A stretch of DNA of 64,000 nt, taken from contig OU015501.1 in assembly GCA_907164885.2 (NCBI GenBank), forward strand, positions 25,670,083 to 25,734,082, in the 5' to 3' direction. Both the position numbers and the translations under genes were made by a program. This document shows, piece after piece, positions 37,483 through 50,058 of this stretch (its first letter is position 1; every line of letters starts with the position of its first letter). Below the pieces are notes generated by a model. The model was given only the letters and a program-made list of their open reading frames with translations, did not search any database and was not told where the DNA came from. This DNA is from Dolomedes plantarius (lineage: Eukaryota; Arthropoda; Arachnida; Araneae; Dolomedidae).

Positions 37483-40400
37483 ATAACAGCTATGAACTCT
37501 AGAATTAATAGTTACTAGTAATAATTTATACCCCACATTAATCTGAGAAATGTGACTTTTTTTTCGTACTCTAAATAACGTTCTCAAACTTTCACAGTAT
37601 GGGATCCAACGTCACCCTACAGGTGCTTCCATAATAAAGTAACAACAAAATTCATGGTGTATATGGCCAAATGCCCCTGAACTAAGTGTCTACTACTTTG
37701 GAAAGAAATGAGGAAATGCAGCTAGAATACTGTGTTTAGACATGTTTCAGATTTATTTGATACCCTTTTGACTCTGATGTTTCATTTGGGAAAAGTATAA
37801 TAATGTAAACAATTCAACACAAACTAAAGCTTATAAATCTGGCATAGTCTACTGAACAAGTTAACTGAAAACCTACCCTAGCGTTGAAAACATCTTACTT
37901 TTCAATAAAAGATTGCGCAATTGCAACAAATCCTCATATTGAAAAAGGACAAATATAACTAAATTAAACTAAAATTGAAAATTTCAACAGAGCTAGATAA
38001 TTAAAGGAAGAATTTAGAGAAAAATAAACAGAAATCAAGCACTCAGGGCTCTACGCACCATAAGGCAAGATTCTGCAGTAGAGCCGGAACTAAACCAGAA
38101 ATAGAGGCAACCGACTGGTCTCTTCATCAGGGAGCCTAACCAAATCAGTTACCACAAGGGAAACTTTCTGAATAGGATGCAGGTCTAACCAAAAGACATC
38201 CCAAGGCCCCAAGATCCCCATTGAAACAGATAGTCAAAATAAATGAAAAAACACCGACAACTTGCACTTTGGGCTCAACGAACCATATATGCAATTATAC
38301 ATACAATCCTAAAGAACACAAATGAAAAGACAGAAGTACACGAAGACAGAAATGCAAAGACGCTCGCATACCCTAATTCAGCGAGTGACGGTTATAGTGA
38401 AACAGCAGCCAATCTTTACTCTAGGAGTTACGTCACTGTAGCAAAACCATAGCGCCACACCCCATTGAAGTTTAAAGAAAGCATAAAAACAGAAATCCCT
38501 ATCCTAAACGTCCTTAAAATATACCCGAGTCTAAATGCCATTTTTTTAAAACTTTTAAACTGCCGAAATTATTAGGGAAATTGTTCTTACGTAGGTTTTC
38601 CTCGAAAATGCCACATGCCTCCAAAAAACGTCAGCGTTATTACAAATGTTTGCTTCGAAGTCTTTAGAGACAGCATTTTATTTCCCTGCTCATTCTCAAA
38701 AGCATATTTTGACTCCTTTGGTTACGTACTTTCTGAGTGAATAATTGAATGTTGAAAAATTTTGATCATTTTTTAATTTGCCTCAGTTACATTGATTGTA
38801 ATGGTTCATAAACAACTGACAAAAATACTTTAAATTTTTAAACACAAATTAGATGTTCTATTTTTTCAGCGTCATAAATCACTTAATTTTAGAACTGAAA
38901 ATACTCTCCAGACCTTCGATATCTTATTTTACAGTTCATTGATTTTTAAAATAGTTGTAAGGTCTACCTAATGATCAATTAACAATAATCGATCATTGTA
39001 TTTGTATAAATACAAAGAAGCTACAAAAAATGCTAAATTCAGCATAAATCATTACTATAAATACCGCGTAACCAGATTGCGGAAGAGCCTGGTTTGTTTG
39101 GAGCTGTTCATGCTAGTTGCCTTCAGTGGCTCATAGATGGATCGCTTCTAAGCCTAAGCGAGTTTTTGCCACTCTGGCATAAAGGGTTTGTTGTGTAAGT
39201 AATAGGGGATTATCGTGCAGCATCACTGGTCTGACTTTATATATATTGTGAGTACTTGAACTTCATTTCCTTGTATAGTGTTTATAACATTTTGTACCAG
39301 TCTCTACTCAGTATTTTGTTTACACTGCACGCTATATGTGTCAAGGGAATAATAAAATTTGTTATTTATCTAGTGCAAAAAGTGTCATTTCTACTTTATT
39401 AGAGGGTGACTTCGAAATACATATATCTTAGAAAGGCTAGAAGTCAGATATCTCTATAAAGTTTAACAAAATAGTTTTAAAATAGTTAACAAAATTTGCT
39501 TATTTCTTTTTTCTATTTATTTGCGAATATTTTCCTAATTTTAAAAAAATTGCTACTACTGAAACATTTTCAGAGGGGTCATGGGATTTTTTATTTAAAG
39601 AAAGTGGTTCGAGATCATAAAAAGTTTGTGCAGCACTGGCTTAAAGGGCAGCTCGTGAATAATAAAAGTTGTGCACTATTTAGATCTGGGGCATTAAAAA
39701 ATAGTATTTTGAACTGTAATATGAGACATTGGAGACATGCTGATAATAAGCAATGTGTAACCAGCCACAAGTAATATCAAATGCAATGGACAAAAGAAAT
39801 CAAAATGAATCTTTTAGAAGTTCAGCGTGTCGTATAGTTAATGAACTGAATCAGAGTGCACTAAAGTGTTTTCCTGACAAGATGTCGTTAAAGAAGCTGA
39901 TATATTTACACATCGCTGAAGTAAGAAACCTCTGTATTGGCAAAGGGCACAACTCTATAAGCTTCAGTTAAAGTACAAATCCTGTGAAATAAGAGAAAAT
40001 AGTTAAAAGTTTTTTTTTCTTTTTTAGTGTGACGAAAGCAATTTTAATCTGATTTCATGGGATGGAACTAAGTATCAGCCCGAAGAAAGAAAGAAAATGA
40101 ACAATTATCTGTTTATTTTTTTTAGAATGGGGGAAGGAAATGCTACGGGGCTCTTTCTTTGCCCTTGGCATCGGGCCTCTGTTCCGTTTAAACGGACAAG
40201 GACCTCTTGTAAAAACTAATGATACATTATGGAATTAAGAATATGTCAAGAAAATGTTTTATTCAGTTAGTTAACGATTCACGGCATCAAATTGAAATAA
40301 AAGAGAAAAGCTAAAAACTTGGAAATAATTTGTAGATAATTTCATCGAAGAAAAGATGTCTCTAAATTGACTGCAATAGCTCTCATGATCTGAAGATAAG

Positions 40401-43400
40401 AAAGTGGTCTGTTTGCTCAAGAGACTGCAGTCGATACTAGTTCAAAATTGTTTGTAAGGAAAAATTGTAAACATGTTTCTCATATATTTGTAACTCCTAA
40501 ATAAATTTTTCATGCCTAAAAATTTCAGCTTGGGAATTTATATATTTTGAGTTTGTATTCAAAAAGTATTTATCATTCACAAATTGCATCTCTCTGTAGA
40601 TCTTTTCAAACATCCGCAGTTGAAGGGTTTGTTTTTATTAACGTTATATTCATCATATGACTAATGTCTAAACAGACACTTTCTGTTCAGGGATCCATAG
40701 TGGCGGCTTTTCAAGTTCAAACGTAATGACAGAGCATAAAGCCTACTAAAGCTCAAATAAAGTGTCCCTTAATTTATCATTTGTGAAGATAAATACTTAA
40801 GTTTGAAATCGGTAAGATAGCGTCAGTTTTCCCCGGAATATTAATTTGAACACCTTGATTATTACAAGTTGGAGGCAAGTCGGGGGATCTGTATAAAAGA
40901 AAAGATGTCGTTGTTTGTTTATTTGTATACAAGAGTTTTGGCATACTTATATTATACATTTTTCAGTGAAAAACAGTAGTAGTTTCTATTAAATTTTTAT
41001 TGGACAGGGAGACTTTTAATTAAAACAGTGTATGGATATCAAATAAATCTACTATTTTATTTTAATAAAGTTATGATTAATAAAGTGTTAACAATCCACT
41101 TTAGTACTACCACCGATGATGAACGTTGAACAATCTTTATTTTTGTTATCTCTAAACGTAAAATAACTTACACAGTGACGTACTCAATTCTTCCATTTAT
41201 GGAATAACATTGTACATAGGCAAAAGATAAACGAATATTTTTAAATTATAGAAAGAGTACAATTTTTCTTATTGTCATTTGGAAAATTTTATTTATGTAG
41301 AAAGTTTTTCATTTCATTATAAGAATATAATTTATAAATAAAATATAACTTTACAGTTTCGACAAGGAAATACAGTTTTTAGAATGATTAGTTAGCAGGT
41401 GAAAGAAAATTTACCAGGTTTGTAGAAAACGAATGTGTGTCTAAAATTGCATTAAAAATTAGAAAATATATTTTTACTGTGTAAAAATTTTGTTGGTGCA
41501 AATTTGTTAGCTTTTCGAAAATTCCACTGAATCGACCAATTTTTTTCTCTCCGTATATGTTTCATTTAGTTATCTAGCTGATGGAAAGTTTGCTATCTTA
41601 TATTTTATAAATATCCTCAGACTTCTGTTCTGCAGCTGTCAAAATTACAGTTTTCTAAACATCACTGGAATTTTCGTTGTCGTTCTACAAGAGAGACAGG
41701 ATTAACCGAGAAGCAAGAACCTCCTGATTATCAGAAGGCACTATTACAGAAGGTAACAAAGTGAAGTTTCAATCAGAAAACAGAAGCAACCTTTACATGA
41801 AGACAATTTTTTTCCTTGATTCATTTTAATTGAAATATCTCTTGTGCACAGTGATGTCACTGTTTTCAACAAGCTCTTACATTTCTTTTATAACTTTCAT
41901 AATCCCTTACGAGGACTTAAGAGATATCTTTAGAGAAACCTGAAACTTAAAGTTACCTATAATCATTAATATTGGCGATTTCTGTATGATTCGTTATGGT
42001 AAATGAACATAACATTTGTGAACAAAAAATACCCAATATTAAAGAAAGTCGAGTACTTTGACAGTTTATCCCCGTCTCTGAAAAAAAAGTTTTACGATGT
42101 TTTGTGCTTTATTCATTTATTGTTTTGATGAACTTCACCAAGATAATACTTCATTTTCAAAATTAAAACGATATACGGGAAAGTAATTCTTCAATATATC
42201 AAAATATGATAGAAATATAAGTTGAGTAGTAATCTGATTTAAAATATAACTCAGCTAAAACAGAAAAAATCGTTAAAGAGATTCAACTTTGAAAGAAATG
42301 AGGAAAGATTTATGAAATTTAAACCTATTCTACTTATGATTTTCTAAAAGTTATTTCTGGATGCAGTTATAGAAAATATAAGTATCGCATAACTGAAAAT
42401 CAACTGTCCCCACAACCAGTCAATATTATATTTAAAACCTCAAAGGAGTTTTAGACATTTTATGCTAAAATTACTCATAAGGAAAAGTTATTGAATTTGA
42501 TTTTTGTTACGGCCATAATAGAGAAATGGAAGACTTCCAATCCATGGTTTTAGATTCTGTGTTTTTTCTAAAAGAATTCGATCTGTTAAACTCACGGTAT
42601 TCTGTTGCCAAACGCAAAAAGATCAAAAGAAAAATTTAGTTTAAATTTTGATAGCAGTGAGGGTTTGAGTTACGATTCTTTTAAGCTTAACTTCAAAAGA
42701 AAAAGTTTTCATTTTCAGAAACATTTATAATTGTAAAAAAAAAATTAGAGTAAATATCTTTTATTTTATAAAATGTACAAACATCAAATGCAAAAGTGAT
42801 TGGCATCCGATAAATAGCTAAACATAATTGAATGAGCTTCCTTCTACAGCCATATGAATAATGGATGATATGCATAATGACACTTTGCTCCAGTTATTTA
42901 AATATGTTGTTTTGATTCATTGCAATGAATTAATTTCTTTCCTCATTAAAAGCATTTCATCTCTGGATGAACATAATTGCTTAATTTTGATTTTTGATCA
43001 TGTGAAATGGTATAATCATTTTCTATGATCAATACTTTATAACTAATCTTATGAATCAATTCACATTAATGATGATGAAGTCATATTTTAAAATAAATAA
43101 TTGTGTAAAGTTGAATTGGATCAATACATATCATAATTGTACCCTGAGAGAATAATATATTATCAATTTTAGAGTAATTGTAAAATGATTTTGGGGATAA
43201 TTCTCTTCTTTCCATATTTCGACATTACAGATCTTGTTTTCAGTTGTCTAGGCAAGAATAAAATGTTATATGTTAATACAAGAAATGCAAATAACTGCAT
43301 GTTTAAAGTTATTTCCAAAATTGTCATATAAATAATACCTTTGGATGATATAAGTTCTGAAAATAGTTTAAATAAACCTGGTTTGAATCAATGAAACCTA

Positions 43401-43500
43401 TAAACATGCGCAAAAGGAAATATTTTTCTGTTGGTCTAATACGGTTATACAATTTGCTTAGAATTGTCAAACATGCAACAAAAATTGACACAATTTCAGA
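37483..43500. other. AT-rich DNA, no gene recognised
   Basis: About 6 kb without paired transposon ends. Less AT-rich patches lie at 38040-38460 and 39055-39200; the latter follows a TATAAATA at 39056-39063. Frames at 39496-39971 contain SACRIVNELNQSALKCFPDK, vaguely like the linker of FLYWCH/MULE transposase proteins, but too weak to call. Confidence 0.5.
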
Positions 43501-43514
43501 ATTCATGCTCTACT

Positions 43515-44140
43515 TTCCCAAAAAGTTTTTCGAGTCACGACCCCTTTTAATGGTTTCCACGAATCCTGTGATCCCACACTCTCATACCTGCCTTGCATAC
43601 TTTTCTTAAAAAAGGCCTTTCAAGACGTGAAGAAAAATACTAAAATTCGTTTCCCATAATTTACTTTTAACAAAATGTTTCATTTTACAGAAAGAAAATT
43701 TGTAAGAAATGGAGAAAATTAAGAAATATCCTTAGTCAAAGGTGTGTAAAAGCAAGAACAGAATTTAATCTCAATGAAAATAAGGCACCTACCCTATTGA
43801 CTCAGAATTGTAATACTCTTACCTAGACAAAAATTGCTTTATTCCGTTGGGGAAAATACAACAGTAATGTCAAAAGTTACAGCACAAAACTAATTGTTAG
43901 AATTTGTGTACTATACATACTGAGTTACCGTCATTTCCATTTACTACCAAAAAAAAAAGCCGCTAGATTTCAAACGAACTGAATTTGCGCTTTGAATGAG
44001 ACTTTTCCCTTTAAAAAACATCTCTTCCCTACAGTTTAGTTGTAAATAAATATTGACAAATATTTTCGGTGAAATTCGCTAAAAAGTTATTTTAATTGAA
44101 TAATACCGTAGCGACCTCTTGGGGATCGGGAACCACAGGT
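43515..44140. mobile_element. Probable degraded non-autonomous hAT element
   Basis: The left side contains CCCAAAAAGTTTTTCGAGTC followed by ACGACCCC, typical of hAT subterminal sequence. The right side, backwards, reads GTGGTTCCCGATCCCCAAGA followed by GGTCGC. The exact ends and an 8-bp duplication could not be settled. Confidence 0.4.
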
Positions 44141-44193
44141 AAAGAGCCCTTGCTCTAGAGATAACTTCAAAACTTAACTGCAAATCCACTTAA

Positions 44194-44438
44194 CCCTTTG
44201 AGGGGCGTCGTTTGCACAGTGAAAACGCCTAAATCTAGTCTTTTTTTCACTTGCATTCAATGAATTCCAGTTAAATGATCAGAAAAATGGCTAGTACTGC
44301 CATCTGTTATCAGTTTAGAGAAGTAAAAACATTTTGCGACCTTTAATTGGAAAACATTTCAAAATTCCTTAGGTTAAAAAAAAAATCGGGAAAAAATCTG
44401 CACCGTGCAAATGATCGGGTTTGTTGCCCCTGAAAGGG
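44194..44438. mobile_element. piggyBac-type MITE (245 bp)
   Basis: TTAA on both sides (44190-44193 and 44439-44442). The ends are CCCTTTGAGGGGCGTCGTTT and, backwards, CCCTTTCAGGGGCAACAAAC, with TTTGCAC further inside both arms. It has no coding capacity. The TTAA target and CCC end are those of piggyBac-type elements. Confidence 0.85.
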
Positions 44439-45394
44439 TTAATATGTGATGAAGCCTAAAAAAATGCTAGGGGAAATACAAGGTACAATAAATTGTGCAG
44501 TTTGATTTAAAACACTGTCAGGTAAATTTATAGATGAATTTTTGATTGTTTGTCTTTAGAGTTTTTCTTCCGATGTACATATCTGACCTATTTAATCTTG
44601 TTTTAAACACAAACAATTCATACATTAAATAAAGTTATAACTCTCAAATTTAAAAACTAGAAATCATTTCAAATACTAAGAATATGACAGTATGATATCT
44701 ACCACTGTTCTCTATAATCAAAATTTCCTTTGTTTGGTATTTCAGATTAAAATTATCATTACTTTTAATGGCTATGAGGAAGAACGCGGTCTTAAACGTC
44801 GAAACAGCTAGAGATGCAGTGAGTAAATAGAATGTTGATTTTTTTTAATAGTAACATAGAGAAATATATCAAGGAGTATCATCAGTGAAAAGCGTGTTGA
44901 TTATAGTGCAATTTATTTATTTAACAAGGCAAAAAAAGTACTGAAAACAAGAACAAGTGGGTAAAAGTCTTAGAGAAAAGTTAAACTCACGAAAAAAGTT
45001 ACCTTGCAATGAATGCGCTAATTTCACAGTTCACAGAAGTTATTACCCTCTTCAAAAACAAACACAAACGATTGCTTTAATTGAGTTAGTTTTAAATTTC
45101 AGCAGTATCCTATGTTATTTTTTATATAATAAATATAATGGGATTACTAGTGACTGAAAAATTAACTCTAAACAAAATTAATGTTTTGATACGTCATTGA
45201 CGATTTAATGGTTACCAGAGAGATTTGTTTAATCAATAAAATGCAATAAAAATAAAGCATTAGTGTTCTTTCATCTTTTTTCCGTTTGTCACACGTTAAT
45301 GTAAGGCGTACCACTTTAATACAAGGGCAAGTCAAAAAGTTAGTTGCACTCATTGAAAAAAAAACCGAGTTGTAATTATAGAACAAAGTTTTAC

Positions 45395-45489
45395 TAACAT
45401 AAAAGTATAATACATCTTACAAAAGTATAATCTATTACAAAAGTATATCTATTACAAAAGTATAATCGTTACAAAAGTATAATCTATTT
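45395..45489. repeat. Short tandem repeat, unit TTACAAAAGTATAATCTA (~4.5 copies)
   Basis: Units of 16-18 bp with small length changes lie inside the 3' part of the mariner, between its left inverted repeat and the SINE. It is probably a local expansion after insertion. Confidence 0.85.
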
Positions 45490-45518
45490 ATCGACGTAAT
45501 CACCTCCTAAATTCTAAC

Positions 45519-45703
45519 GCCAGGTGATGGCTGAATGACTAGGGCATTGGCATTCGGTTCAGATCCTGTGGGTTCGAGACCCACTGTTGGCATGGATGTT
45601 TGTAGCTACATCCATGCCAACAGTTTGGGCTGTTGTCTAATTAGCCCTCGTGTAGCAAAAAGTTGACCGTAGCTCTCCAAATCAAAAAAAAATAAAAAAC
45701 CTT
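45519..45703 (+). mobile_element. SINE-2 copy B, nested in mariner
   Basis: It starts GCCAGGTGATGGCTGAATGA, with B-box GGGTTCGAGACCC, ATGGATGTTTGTAGCTACAT in the body and TAGCAAAAAGTTGACCGTAG before an A-rich tail. A perfect 9-bp duplication AATTCTAAC (45510-45518 and 45704-45712) flanks it. It inserted after the mariner. Confidence 0.9.
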
Positions 45704-45779
45704 AATTCTAACATTTGCTGAGGCGTGGCACCGGTGTTTCCATGCATTCTGAGAAAATTGCCGTCCAATGTGAGATAAT

Positions 45780-46600
45780 CATTGTTGAGTTGAAACTTTT
45801 ACTTCCTTATCCGAGTGATATCGTCACGTTGCAAGTTCTTATTTCCTGGGACTGAAGACGTCGAAGTTACATGAAGCAAGATTCCGCCCTTTTCCACTTA
45901 AACTTTTTCAAAACATCCCTCGCTATCCATGCGGTCTCGCATTGTCATGAAAGGGCCCAATACCTCTTGAAAGTTTACCTGGTTGTCGATATTTAAGCGA
46001 CTTTCGCAACCACTTCAGGGTTTCACAATATAAACGCTGCATTAATTTTGGCTCACCTCGGCAAGAATTTAGTATGCACTACACTTTTACTATCGTAAAA
46101 CAGCACCAGCATCACCTTCCCTGCGGAATGGAACTGTTCGGCATTTCTTTCGAGAAAGATGCGTTTCATTTCAGGAGCGAAGTGATGAACCAAAATCTCG
46201 TCACCGGTCCCGATTTAGTTAAAAAAACTACAACATTTCTTTCCTGGTGATAACGTTCCAAAAATGCTAGAGAACTTTCAAATCGTTGCACTTTATAATG
46301 GTCGGTCAATAGACGAGACGATCTCGTCTACTGTGGCGCGTATGTTTTGATAAATGATTTCATTCACGCGGGAAACGTTCTCATCTGTCGTCGAAATTGA
46401 AGATACTTATCCCCTATATCTGTTCGGCCATTCTCGAATGAGAGATACCACTTGGCGATAGCTTGGCGCGATGTTACGTTATCACCGTACACTTCATGCA
46501 ACTGCCGATAAATGTCAGTGCAGTCACAACCTTTTGCACACAAGAAGCAGATTAATGCAAGCACTTCAAATCTGGACGCCACTTGCAGCTGCCGAAACAT
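45780..46600 (-). pseudogene. mariner transposase pseudogene
   Basis: It starts at the ATG ending at 46600. The N-terminal helix-turn-helix reads EVLALICFLCAKGCDCTDIY, RQAIAKWYLSFENGRTDIGD. The frame closes at 46364, but other frames continue with DENVSRVNEII and VDEIVSSI, later SAGKVMLVLFYDSKSVV, GPFHDNARPHG (second catalytic Asp) and a remnant of the third catalytic block, LASCNFDVFSP. Several frameshifts and stops separate these blocks, so no functional protein is made. The N-terminus is the best-preserved part. Confidence 0.85.
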
Positions 46601-47050
46601 ATTAACGACTGATTAGCAAGAAAACTAAATCTGCCACGTTAAAGCCGCTACTGCACCTACCGCAGCACCTGATGCTCTGTGTTACCACAAAGTTTCAACG
46701 AAATGTCTCTATTACCGAGATTTTTACGGAGGTTTGCAACTAACTTATTGACTGACCCTTGTATATGCATAATACAGCATAACAAGTCTTCGGAATGCAA
46801 ACAATAAGAACAATTCTATTAGAGACAAATTTTATTAAGATTTAAAGAAGTAGTCAAATTTTTATGGTGATTTTGATAAGATCAGTTTTAAGAGTAACTA
46901 TCTAGGACCATAATTACAACTCAGGTTTTTGTAACCTCTATGCCATAGTTTAAAAAAAAATATCCCGGCGATGTGAGGAGCTCCCAGGTTTCGAATTACA
47001 TTCCTCAAATTTTCTCCCTTTTCTTCCGAACTATATATTACGACTGCCCA

Positions 47051-47221
47051 AGGGCCTGTTCACATAGAATCCGTCAGCGTCAGCGTAACTCGCATTTAAA
47101 TCTATTTAACCAATTACAAACCTCCAAACGATTAGCCAAGAAATTGATAAGGCTTGTGATTGGTTTAAAATATATCAATAAGGGTAACGCTAAAGCCGAC
47201 GGATTCTATGTGAACATGCCT
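47051..47221. mobile_element. Foldback MITE (171 bp), possibly PIF/Harbinger-like
   Basis: The left arm AGGGCCTGTTCACATAGAAT and the right arm backwards, AGGCATGTTCACATAGAATC, pair for about 37 bp. The centre also pairs (TTTAACCAATTACAA against its mirror), so almost the whole element folds into one hairpin. The terminal GGGCC and a TAA on the right suggest PIF/Harbinger, but the left flank is CAA, so this is uncertain. Confidence 0.75.
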
Positions 47222-47439
47222 TAAGTATATTTTTATTGATTTATTTTATTTATATTTGATTAGACGATTATGTTTATATTTAAATAATAAATATTTGACT
47301 ACTTTTTTCATAAATATATTTATGATTTCTAATGGTCCCTTGTTCCTTATCATTTTCTTCAATGGTTGAGTGCCACAGTTATGACCACTTCTTAGGATTG
47401 AGGTCAAACCTAAGTCCCCGAATCTCGAGGACGATATTC

Positions 47440-48150
47440 TACCATTCTGGAACCATAAATAATACTCATTTACCGAATTTCACTCCCCATAAGATCAATA
47501 ATTTTTTTGTGCCTTTTTGAATGATTTCTGTAAAAACAATTTATGCCGAATTTTATGCAAGTTTAACTAGTGTCGCTTATATCTCTCTTGGTCATGTACC
47601 TCCCATTGAAACGATGATCACCAAGCTTTTAATTTACTGCGAAGGAATTTGATCTACGATCTCAAAAATCTCTTTTTCAAATAATTTCCGTAAAAATATA
47701 TTTTATGCTTATTTGTATATAATTGTTCATCGCCTACTATCTTTCACATCACTCCAGATCATGTACATCTCCTTTATACAATGCTCAATGAACCTTTAAA
47801 GCCCTGAAAAGGAATTTCATCTAAGATCATAGACATATCTTTTTCAAATAATTGCAGCAATATTTTTTGCGGACTTGTACTTGATTGTTTAACTCCTACT
47901 GTCTCTCACATCTCTCTGCGTCATATAATTCTAATTTAAAATATGCTCATTTAACCTTTAATGCACTGCAAAGGAATGTGAGCTACGATCTCAAATTTTT
48001 TTTTCAAATAATCTCTGTAAATAAATATTGTATGCTGATTTGTGTATAATTGTTTAACTGCTATTATTTTCCACATCTCTCCGGGTCATGTACCTCTTGT
48101 TCAAACTGAAAGTGTAGTATACCGAGAAGGAAGTTATACTCGGGTCTCAA
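47440..48150. repeat. Degenerate tandem array, period about 160 bp, ~4-5 units
   Basis: The motif TTTTTCAAATAATTTCCGTA and its variants recur near 47515, 47673, 47842 and 48002. Each is followed in the same order by a TGTATATAATTGTTTAAC-like block, a CTCACATCTCTC/GGTCATGTAC block and a GGAATTTCATCTAAGATC-like block. Units are well diverged and non-coding. The length suggests an old satellite-like array. Confidence 0.8.
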
Positions 48151-48399
48151 AGATACCAGGAAGAAATATATGAAGCTTGATTATGAATACTTACTATTTC
48201 GTGGATTAGTTTTTCAAAGCAAAGCATTCTAAAATGACAAGTGAGCTCCTAATAGGTGTCTAAACAATATGCTTATGAATTCAGTTTCTGTTCCCTGCAA
48301 TAAAATATCGTTCGCCCTTCAGTGTAATTGCCTGTTGTTCTTTGTGAAAAATCATTTGTCAATTTTGATACCGGCCTGCCACGAGATTTGAAAGCTACA

Positions 48400-48890
48400 C
48401 AGAAACTAATGGCATGTAGGGTAGTGGCACAGAGTCGATAGGAGGATGTAGTTGGGTCTTTTTCTATGGGGTCCCGGGCTCGTCAGCCGCCGTTAGTCGA
48501 TATTCTAATTAAGGATGGGCGGACGGAAGCGTGGAGAAGGAGCTCACAAATGAGCTGGATTTGAGCGCTCTGTGTCGCTGGAAGCCACGAAAGTAAAAGG
48601 AAAATCAAGTTAGAAAATCAGTGCCGACCGGGGAAAAGCAAGCAGGAGGAAAACGAATATGGCTTTTATCGATTTTTGATTAAAACTCTCCACTTTTGTC
48701 ATTATTGAACGGTTCTTTCGCTGCAAGCATGCTCGAATAATGTTCGACGTATTATTAAAGGAAATTGATTTAAACAACGGTGGCACAAATGACACTTGGA
48801 GAGGGAAGCGCACTGCAACACCGGAAGCCAAATATCTAATAAAGTGACAGAAAGGGTTGGCGAAGCACTGCTACCGCAAAACACAATTTA
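48400..48890. other. Less AT-rich, high-complexity patch of unknown role
   Basis: About 490 bp with clearly higher GC (GGGGTCCCGGGCTCGTCAGC, GATGGGCGGACGGAAGCGTG) and no long frame with motifs, no inverted ends and no repeat within the window. Candidates are a conserved regulatory segment, an untranslated exon or an old unrecognised transposon. Confidence 0.3.
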
Positions 48891-49518
48891 CCTCGAAACG
48901 GAAATCAAAGAAAAAATAATTCACTCATACTTAGTATCAAATTATAGCTATCAAACATCACTATTAAAATTCAAATTTGCTTCTAATATATATGTTTGAT
49001 GAAGGGATAAAATATCAAACTAAGTAAGTGTTTATTTTCTAAAATATTTCATTTTACTTTAGTGATCTCTTGATGTGGATTATACGAAAATTTATGCTCT
49101 TCCTTTTCTAATTAGGGTTATGATTAAATGTATATGAGTTTTTTGAATAAATTAACCTGTTTTAAAATACTTTCAAAGCAGTAAACAAAATTATTCAAAT
49201 GTTAGTAAAATTTAAATATCAAAGTATCCAATTGAATAAGCTTGCGTAATTCATTAAAAAATTAATAAAATAAGTTCGTTAATTTACATTTATGCTATAA
49301 TTCTAAAATGGAATAAATATTTAAAATATAATTTCGGTGCTTTAAATCATAGCATACGACCACATGATATTCGAAATTATGAAAAACACTAAAAAGATCT
49401 TTCTTGTTAAATCTTAGATGTTGGCTTCTAACTGTTATACCAACAAAAATATTCAAAACAGACCTTCAGCTTCCAAAACATAACTATTGTCAATTGAAAC
49501 TTAGTTAGATTATGCATG

Positions 49519-49548
49519 TATATGTATATATATATATATATATACACA
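49519..49548. repeat. Short (AT)n microsatellite
   Basis: GTATATGTATATATATATAT followed by ATATACACACAC. Confidence 0.9.
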
Positions 49549-49597
49549 CACTAGTTACATTTTTATTTAAAGAGCACTAAATTTTTCTTCTCCAGTT

Positions 49598-50036
49598 TAT
49601 AGAGAATCTATGCTCACTTCTACCCAGACTTGGGTGTATATAATTTGAAGTGGCACTCTATTTGAATTATATACAAACACAGTTTATACATGAAACAATG
49701 TTTATTGAATTCGTTGCACATATAATTGGCTTTTACAGCAATAAGCATGCGTACTACTTGTACGGAATGTATAAACACAGCTTTCAAGAACAATATATAT
49801 TTATACTCACGAACAGTAAGTCAAACCAGCAGTACTGCCACGTAAACTTCTGGCCCGCTAAGCACTAGCGCAGGATAACACCTTTTCAACCTTAACAACC
49901 TCCCCTTTCCTTTTATTAATGACGCTGCGTGGTATTTATACTAAGAGCGTATGCCGAAATTAGCATATCTGAAGCAGCTTCATTAATTCATTCAAAAGTT
50001 CGATTCTTGTGAATCGAATCTTGTGTATACCTTACA
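49598..50036 (-). repeat. LTR copy 1 (3' LTR)
   Basis: 439 bp. On the minus strand it starts TGTAAGGTATACACAAGATT and ends GATTCTCTATA. The region near its start contains the inverted pair GATTCGATTCACAAGAATCG. The small plus-strand frame at 49650-49868 is not a gene; it recurs in all three LTRs only because they are copies. Confidence 0.92.
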
Positions 50037-50058
50037 CTGGCCTCCCTCGAAAAAAAAA
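50037..50058 (-). promoter_or_regulatory. Polypurine tract of unit 1
   Basis: On the minus strand TTTTTTTTTCGAGGGAGGCCAG lies directly before the 3' LTR, with GAGGGAGG as the purine core. The same tract precedes LTR copy 2 (53173-53195). Confidence 0.7.

Larger units (their letters stand above)
45322..46761 (-). mobile_element. mariner element with a nested SINE
   Basis: The left end CAAGGGCAAGTCAAAAAGTT and the right end backwards, CAAGGGTCAGTCAATAAGTT, are both followed by AGTTGCA. TA target at 45320-45321 and 46762-46763. Without the SINE and its duplication the element is about 1.25 kb, the usual mariner size. The transposase is encoded on the minus strand. Confidence 0.9.

Noticed and set aside
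45395..45489. CRISPR-like short repeats
   Set aside because: The units are contiguous without unique spacers, lie inside a mariner of a eukaryotic genome and vary in length like a minisatellite.
47500..48020. Possible multi-exon gene suggested by regularly repeated blocks
   Set aside because: The ~160-bp units have stops in all frames; the regularity is a tandem repeat.
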